From the NCBI GenBank assembly GCA_964583615.1, contig CAZOWM010000055.1:1-19024 (forward strand): a DNA stretch of 19,024 nucleotides. Reading direction: 5' to 3'. A model generated the notes under the pieces. The model had not been told where the DNA came from. It ran no database searches and was given only the letters and a program-made list of their open reading frames with translations. Source of the stretch: CAZOWM01 sp964583615. Lineage in GTDB: Bacteria; Spirochaetota; B62-G9; DRHN01. The translations under genes and the position numbers were made by a program. Below, piece by piece: positions 15,179 to 19,024 of the stretch (within the stretch, counting starts at the first letter, position 1; each line of letters opens with the position of its first letter).

Positions 15179-16039
15179 TTAGCCTCTCATTGCACCCATT
15201 GTAAGGCCTGTCACAAGATACTTCTTTATGATGAGTCCGAGCACTATCATGGGTACAATCATGACCAGGCCTCCTGCCATGATCTGTCCGTATAGAATCG
15301 ATGTTGCGCTTTCGAGCTCGCTGATGCCCACAGGCAGTGTCTCAGAACCCCGGCCACCGAGAATGAGCGCAAAAAGATAATCGTTCCATGAGAACAGGCT
15401 GCAGAGAATAACAGTAGTTCCCAGGCCCGGTTTAATCAATGGTATGACGATATCAAAGAATGCCCGAAAGCGGCTCCCGCCGTCGATGTATGACGCTTCT
15501 TCTAATTCTCGAGGAATGGAGTCCATAAATCCCCTCAGCAGCCATATCGAGAAGGGAAGATTGAATGTTGTATATGCGAGAATAAGTCCGATCCGTGTCT
15601 GCAAAATTCCATAGGTGCGCCATAGTACGTAGAGCGGAACCATGACTGCAACTGGAGGAGCCATTCTGGTTGTAATTACCCAAAAATAGAGGTGTTTCTT
15701 GCCTGGTATTCTTCCGCGGGACATTGCATAGGCTGCAAACAATCCAAGAGGAACCGATATTCCAACAGAACAGACCGTTGCTATCACACTATTGAGCAGG
15801 TACTTGAAGAATTTACCCTCGATAAACATTTTGTAAAATTGTGCCATAGAAACCTTGAAGAAGAAGAGGAGCCTAAAAATGCCCTTCCAATCTCCAGGCT
15901 GCGGAATCTCGAAGATATCTCCGGTTTCCTTGAATGCTGAAGAGACCATAAAAATAATTGGAACCACCGTCCAGAGAAAAAACAGTGCTATAATAATTAT
16001 CTTGATAACCTTCCCCACACTTATACTATCCCTGTTCAA
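15179..16039 (-). CDS. ABC sugar transporter permease, MalG type
   Basis: The 286-residue membrane protein has about six helices, the first at residues 11-33. The cytoplasmic EAA loop, which docks onto the ATPases, is at 181-200 (EASYIDGGSR, then PLIKPGL), and the C-terminus TGLTMGAMRG is typical of MalG-like CUT1 permeases. The start is a TTG at 16039 with AGGGAGG 6 bp upstream; it overlaps the end of the preceding permease gene by 14 bp, so the two are probably translationally coupled. It forms the translocation pore together with the upstream MalF-type protein. Confidence 0.92.
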   Translation of the reverse strand: MNRDSISVGKVIKIIIIALFFLWTVVPIIFMVSSAFKETGDIFEIPQPGDWKGIFRLLFFFKVSMAQFYKMFIEGKFFKYLLNSVIATVCSVGISVPLGLFAAYAMSRGRIPGKKHLYFWVITTRMAPPVAVMVPLYVLWRTYGILQTRIGLILAYTTFNLPFSIWLLRGFMDSIPRELEEASYIDGGSRFRAFFDIVIPLIKPGLGTTVILCSLFSWNDYLFALILGGRGSETLPVGISELESATSILYGQIMAGGLVMIVPMIVLGLIIKKYLVTGLTMGAMRG

Positions 16040-17000
16040 ACTCTTCCTCCCTCTCCTTTAGCAGAACATTCGTTGCAATGAGTGCTAAAATGATGATGAC
16101 CACAAGAAGTGTAAAACCGATAGCCGCTCCGGAGCCGATGTTGAACTGCCTGAACGTTCGTAAAAACAAATACATTGGAAGTGTCTTTGTCGCGTCCGCA
16201 GGGCCGCCTTTTGTTGTAATGAGAATCAGGTCAATAAACCGCATATTGTCCATAAACCGCAACAGAAACGCAATCACCAGTGCAGGGGTCATGTATGGCA
16301 GGGTGACATTAAAAAAGACCTGAATCTGGTTTGAACCGTCTACCTGGGCCGCTTCTACTGTATCATTTGGGACGCTCTTCAAGCCTGCTGATGCGATGAG
16401 TATGATCAGCGGCGTCCATTCCCACGTATCCATTGCTATGATTGCCCAGAGTGCTGTATTTGGGTTGCTGATGAGGCTGCCCTTTGCGTATATGTTGAAC
16501 GTCTCGAGCAACCACGCGTAGAGCCCGTACGATGAATTGAGCAACAGGTTGAAGAGGTGTCCGACAACAACAGGTGCGACCATCATCGGTATGAGAAAAA
16601 CCGTCGATAGAAATCCGTACCATTTCATTTTGTTAATCAGGAGGGCAATGCTGATTCCGAGGCCCATCTCCAATACCATACAGACACCCACATACTGCGC
16701 AAGCAATCCCCACCCCTGACGAACCGATGGGTCTAGCCACATGTCAACCCAGTTTTTCCCACCTACAAATAGATTGGGGGCGCCGGGCGCCAGCTGAATT
16801 TTCATGAACGACATGTATATGACCCAGAAAAAGGGATAGAGCGTTATTGCGGCGAGAATAATAAAGGCAGGTGCGAGCCACCACAGATACCACGGAACAG
16901 CCTCTGTGAGACGGCCATAAAAATTGACTACCTTTCCCGTGAAGCAGTCCGGTGTATTTTTAACGATGCGTCCTGCAACGAAATCCTTGTCTGCTTTCAT
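16026..17000 (-). CDS. ABC sugar transporter permease, MalF type
   Basis: The 324-residue membrane protein has a hydrophilic N-terminal tail of about 35 residues, a first helix at about 37-64 (LAPAFIILAAITLYPFFWVI), a periplasmic segment, then five more hydrophobic stretches. The EAA loop is at 216-235 (EAAQVDGSN followed by TLPYMTP). The C-terminal KEREEEFEQG is charged. It follows the first ATPase by 32 bp, with GAGGGAAC before the ATG. Known CUT1 systems use one MalF-type and one MalG-type permease, exactly what is encoded here. Confidence 0.92.
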   Translation of the reverse strand: MKADKDFVAGRIVKNTPDCFTGKVVNFYGRLTEAVPWYLWWLAPAFIILAAITLYPFFWVIYMSFMKIQLAPGAPNLFVGGKNWVDMWLDPSVRQGWGLLAQYVGVCMVLEMGLGISIALLINKMKWYGFLSTVFLIPMMVAPVVVGHLFNLLLNSSYGLYAWLLETFNIYAKGSLISNPNTALWAIIAMDTWEWTPLIILIASAGLKSVPNDTVEAAQVDGSNQIQVFFNVTLPYMTPALVIAFLLRFMDNMRFIDLILITTKGGPADATKTLPMYLFLRTFRQFNIGSGAAIGFTLLVVIIILALIATNVLLKEREEEFEQG

Positions 17001-17032
17001 TATTCTGTTCCCTCGTTAATCGAAATACGCTG

Positions 17033-18142
17033 TTATATGATGGCATTTTTACTCTCTGCATCAAAGAGACTCAGTTTATCTTTATCGAACTCAATAAATA
17101 TTACACTTCCTCTTTCCGGAAGAAAGCCCTTGCCAGCCCTGAATTTTATCTTCTCTTTCCCAACCATAACATCGACGATGACCCTCGACCCCAATGGTTC
17201 GCTGATATATACCTCACCTCTGATCACTTCATGAATATTGTTTTGTTTTCTTGATACCTTTATATCCTCAGGACGTATGCCCAGGATCACATTCATTGGA
17301 GATGAGATGCCCTTAGGCATTTTTCCGATCCTTTCCTTTACCACATCACCCAATGCAATGGTATAAGCGTCATGTTTTACAAACCAGTTACCTCCCTTTG
17401 ATTCGAGCACACATGAAATAAAATTCATGGGAGGCTCTCCTACAAATCCCCCCACAAAAACATTCACAGGTTTGTTGTAGATTTTGTCAGGAGTGTCAAA
17501 TTGCTGAAGGACACCGAAATTCATCACTGCAATACGATCGGCCATCGACATCGCCTCGAGCTGATCGTGCGTTACATATACAAATGTCTCATTCAATTCT
17601 TTCTGAAGATACTTGAGCTCACTTCGCATGTGTGCCCGTAACTTCGCATCGAGGTGAGAAATCGGCTCATCCATGAGAAAAACTTTGGGGTTTCGAACGA
17701 TTGCCCTTCCAATTGCTACCCGCTGTCTCTGTCCCCCGCTGAGGTGTCTCGGATATTTGTTCAGTACATTATGAAGGTCGAGTATTTCCGCCGCCGTCAA
17801 TACTCTCTTCTTGATCTCGTCCTGTGAATAATTTCTTATTCGCAAGGGATAGGCCATATTTCCAAATACAGTCTTGTTCGGATAGAGCGCATATGTCTCA
17901 AATACCATTGCAATATCTCTCTTTGAAGAGTGGATATCATTTACGCGAGTATCATCAATGTATATGTCCCCTTCAGTGATCTCCTCGAGTCCGGCAATCA
18001 TACGAAGTGTCGATGACTTTCCACAGCCCGAGGGCCCAAGCAGGCTTACGAATTCTTTATCCTTGCATTCAAGGTTGATTCCTTTTACTGCTTCAACTTT
18101 CCCATATCTTTTCCACACATTCTTGATGGTAATATGCGCCAT
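17033..18142 (-). CDS. ABC transporter ATPase, MalK/UgpC type (first copy)
   Basis: The 369-residue protein is first in the leftward operon. Motifs: Walker A GPSGCGKS (36-43), signature LSGGQ (134-138), Walker B MDEP with E159, D-loop SHLDA, and H192 in THDQLEAM, followed by a TOBE-type C-terminal domain with ILGIRPEDIK. The Q-loop residue is again glutamate (E82 in MVFETYALYP). GGAGAA lies 7 bp before the ATG. CUT1 operons usually have one ATPase gene or none; two distinct full-length copies in the same operon suggest a heterodimeric motor. All residues needed for ATP hydrolysis other than the Q-loop glutamine look intact in both. Confidence 0.93.
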   Translation of the reverse strand: MAHITIKNVWKRYGKVEAVKGINLECKDKEFVSLLGPSGCGKSSTLRMIAGLEEITEGDIYIDDTRVNDIHSSKRDIAMVFETYALYPNKTVFGNMAYPLRIRNYSQDEIKKRVLTAAEILDLHNVLNKYPRHLSGGQRQRVAIGRAIVRNPKVFLMDEPISHLDAKLRAHMRSELKYLQKELNETFVYVTHDQLEAMSMADRIAVMNFGVLQQFDTPDKIYNKPVNVFVGGFVGEPPMNFISCVLESKGGNWFVKHDAYTIALGDVVKERIGKMPKGISSPMNVILGIRPEDIKVSRKQNNIHEVIRGEVYISEPLGSRVIVDVMVGKEKIKFRAGKGFLPERGSVIFIEFDKDKLSLFDAESKNAII

Positions 18143-18385
18143 AAAGGGTTCTCCAAAAATTGATTCTATTTGATCCTGTAGACTGTATATTTGTCATGAG
18201 TATTATTAGTAACGTGATCGTAGGAGTCTTTAATCTGCGTGCGGCCACGGTACAACAAAGGTTTGAGGGTTTTAGTTCGCCATAGATTCATGTTGTTCTG
18301 TGAAATGAAAATTCATCAGAAATGATAATCCTAAAAAAATAACAGTGAAATATTACATTAACGCACTAAGTGCTGTGAAAAATAA
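18143..18385 (-). other. Long untranslated leader of the transport operon
   Basis: If the promoter at 18393-18422 is used, transcription starts near 18386 and leaves a leader of about 240 nt before the first ATPase gene. I see no ORF with a ribosome site, no recognised riboswitch core and only short stems (for example CGTG/CACG at 18238-18249). One operator-like repeat lies at its start. It could hold regulation that I cannot recognise. Confidence 0.35.
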
Positions 18386-18419
18386 TGTTGCAATCTTACA
18401 ATAACACACTAAGTCTTGT
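18346..18419. repeat. Two 31-bp imperfect direct repeats, candidate operators
   Basis: Positions 18346-18376 and 18389-18419 match at 25 of 31 bases with no gap, 43 bp from start to start, about four helical turns. Each contains ACTAAGT; in the first copy this is the centre of a perfect palindrome, GCACT-A-AGTGC (18363-18373), and in the second it is partly palindromic. The second copy overlaps the candidate promoter spacer, the first lies just downstream of the predicted start, a layout typical of a repressor binding two sites. Confidence 0.6.
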
Positions 18420-18422
18420 CAA
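18393..18422 (-). promoter_or_regulatory. Candidate sigma-70 promoter of the transport/kinase operon
   Basis: On the - strand a perfect TTGACA (18422-18417) is followed after 18 bp by TAAGAT (18398-18393), a 4 of 6 match to TATAAT. The spacer contains the ACTTAGT operator-like core. It is the best hexamer pair I found upstream of the operon. Confidence 0.5.
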
Positions 18423-18950
18423 GAAAAATACATAATACATTTAATCTTTTTAGAAAAAATTATGAAGATGATTACGTTTTCCTGAAATAAGATATTTCTT
18501 ATTCTTGTTATGATAGGATTTGCAGTGTTCTTTGTCATTCCACAAAAGGCGTGAGAGACTCTCCTGATCAAGCCGAAGATAAGAATACAATGCTCTAAAT
18601 AATGCAGTGCGTTATAGCAGACTAATGATGATTTTTGCAACCTCTGAATGTATTGGAGCGTTCTTCTAACCGATATTAACGGAAGGTTCTTTGAGCAGCT
18701 TCTTTAAGGAAAGGGGAGATACTGCTATTCACTTAAAACGCCCGAGCGTATGGAGAGTAAAGGATTTCAGTTTCCATATGTCACTCTTACAATCAATGGT
18801 ATAGATCGGCAGCGTTTTAAAAAGCCCTGACCTGCGGCAGGCTGCATCCAAACATTTTCACGTTATGCGTCAAATCGCGTGTTACACGAAAGTAACACGG
18901 TAAATGGTGAGAGTCCTTCAATTTTTTGTGACATGTGGAGAGAAAAGGGG
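18423..18950. other. Gene-poor stretch between the transport operon and the right end
   Basis: No reading frame here has a convincing start, ribosome site or recognisable protein. The one clear structure is a perfect dyad, CGTGTTAC (18878-18885) and GTAACACG (18892-18899), with a 6-nt gap. It could be an operator for a gene to the right or an RNA hairpin. A GCAGG/CCTGC palindrome lies at 18831-18841. The left part is strongly AT-rich and is probably the upstream side of the leftward promoter. Confidence 0.5.
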
Positions 18951-19024
18951 ATGCCTATTACGCGAGAGCGCGCGCTTCTGGGTATTTTTTTTACTGCTGG
19001 CTCTGGATTTTCCTCCACAGAGGG
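18951..19024 (+). CDS. Possible start of a rightward gene, truncated by the window
   Basis: An ATG at 18951 opens a frame that stays open for 24 codons to the window edge (MPITRERALLGIFFTAGSGF and onward); another in-frame ATG is at 18933. A GGAGAG lies at 18937-18942, about 8 bp before 18951. The visible residues are basic then hydrophobic, compatible with a signal peptide or first membrane helix. Too little is visible to name a family, and chance is a real possibility. Confidence 0.25.
   Translation, partial: MPITRERALLGIFFTAGSGFSSTE

Noticed and set aside
18207..18213. TAGTAAC in the transport-operon leader, shared with the pta operator repeat.
   Set aside because: A single 7-mer match is expected by chance in a window of this size, and it has no partner half-site at the right spacing.
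18419..18640. A 73-codon frame on the - strand upstream of the transport operon.
   Set aside because: It has no ribosome site, a composition typical of AT-rich noncoding DNA, overlaps the candidate promoter, and resembles nothing I know.
18892..18915. GGTAAATGGTGAGAGTCC resembles the GGTGARAATCC element of cobalamin riboswitches and similar strings in group II introns.
   Set aside because: The B12-box-type downstream core (GCTGCCCCCGCAACTG-like) is absent in the following 100 bases and no GTGCG-type intron 5' end was found. Sequence beyond the window would be needed to revive the intron idea.

Overview
The window carries about sixteen protein genes in three blocks. It looks like a bacterial chromosome, probably from a diderm (two-membrane) species, because the sugar-binding protein has a Tat signal with no lipobox cysteine and so should be a soluble periplasmic protein. 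The phylum cannot be fixed from what I can see. No rRNA, tRNA, CRISPR array or insertion sequence was recognised.

Block 1 (1-1740, + strand). The C-terminal part of a threonine aldolase-type PLP enzyme is followed at short distance by a transporter of the dicarboxylate/amino acid:cation symporter fold. The transporter has lost several residues that bind acidic substrates and sodium in characterised members. A hairpin at 1703-1736 probably ends this unit.

Block 2 (about 1800-8310, + strand). An AT-rich control region with a 9-bp inverted repeat precedes a tight six-gene operon: phosphate acetyltransferase (pta), 2-oxoacid/acetoin dehydrogenase E1 beta, E2, E1 alpha, a SorC-family regulator and a UroD/MtaA-type protein. 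E1 and E2 would make an acyl-CoA (acetyl-CoA from pyruvate or acetoin is the simplest reading). Pta would turn it into acyl phosphate for ATP formation, and the SorC protein probably controls the operon. No E3 lipoamide dehydrogenase, acetate kinase or corrinoid protein is present in the window.

Block 3 (8436-about 18420, - strand, convergent with block 2). In transcription order it holds ABC ATPase, permease, permease, a second ABC ATPase, Tat-exported solute-binding protein, two different FGGY-family kinases, and a VOC/glyoxalase-fold enzyme. This is a CUT1-type carbohydrate or polyol uptake and phosphorylation operon. The two ATPases are close paralogues (67 of the first 100 residues identical), an arrangement recalling the two-ATPase glycerol transporter GlpS/GlpT, and both have glutamate at the Q-loop glutamine position. 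A TTGACA-type promoter about 250 bp upstream overlaps one of two 31-bp imperfect repeats spaced 43 bp apart, which look like operators. Block 3 is visibly richer in A+T than block 2, so the two operons may have different histories.

The right end (18423-19024) has no gene I can support, apart from a possible start of a rightward reading frame at 18951.

The features most worth a second look are the altered transporter, the paired E82 ATPases, the phased operator repeats, the unusual order of the pta-dehydrogenase operon, and the unassigned substrate of the two-kinase transport operon.
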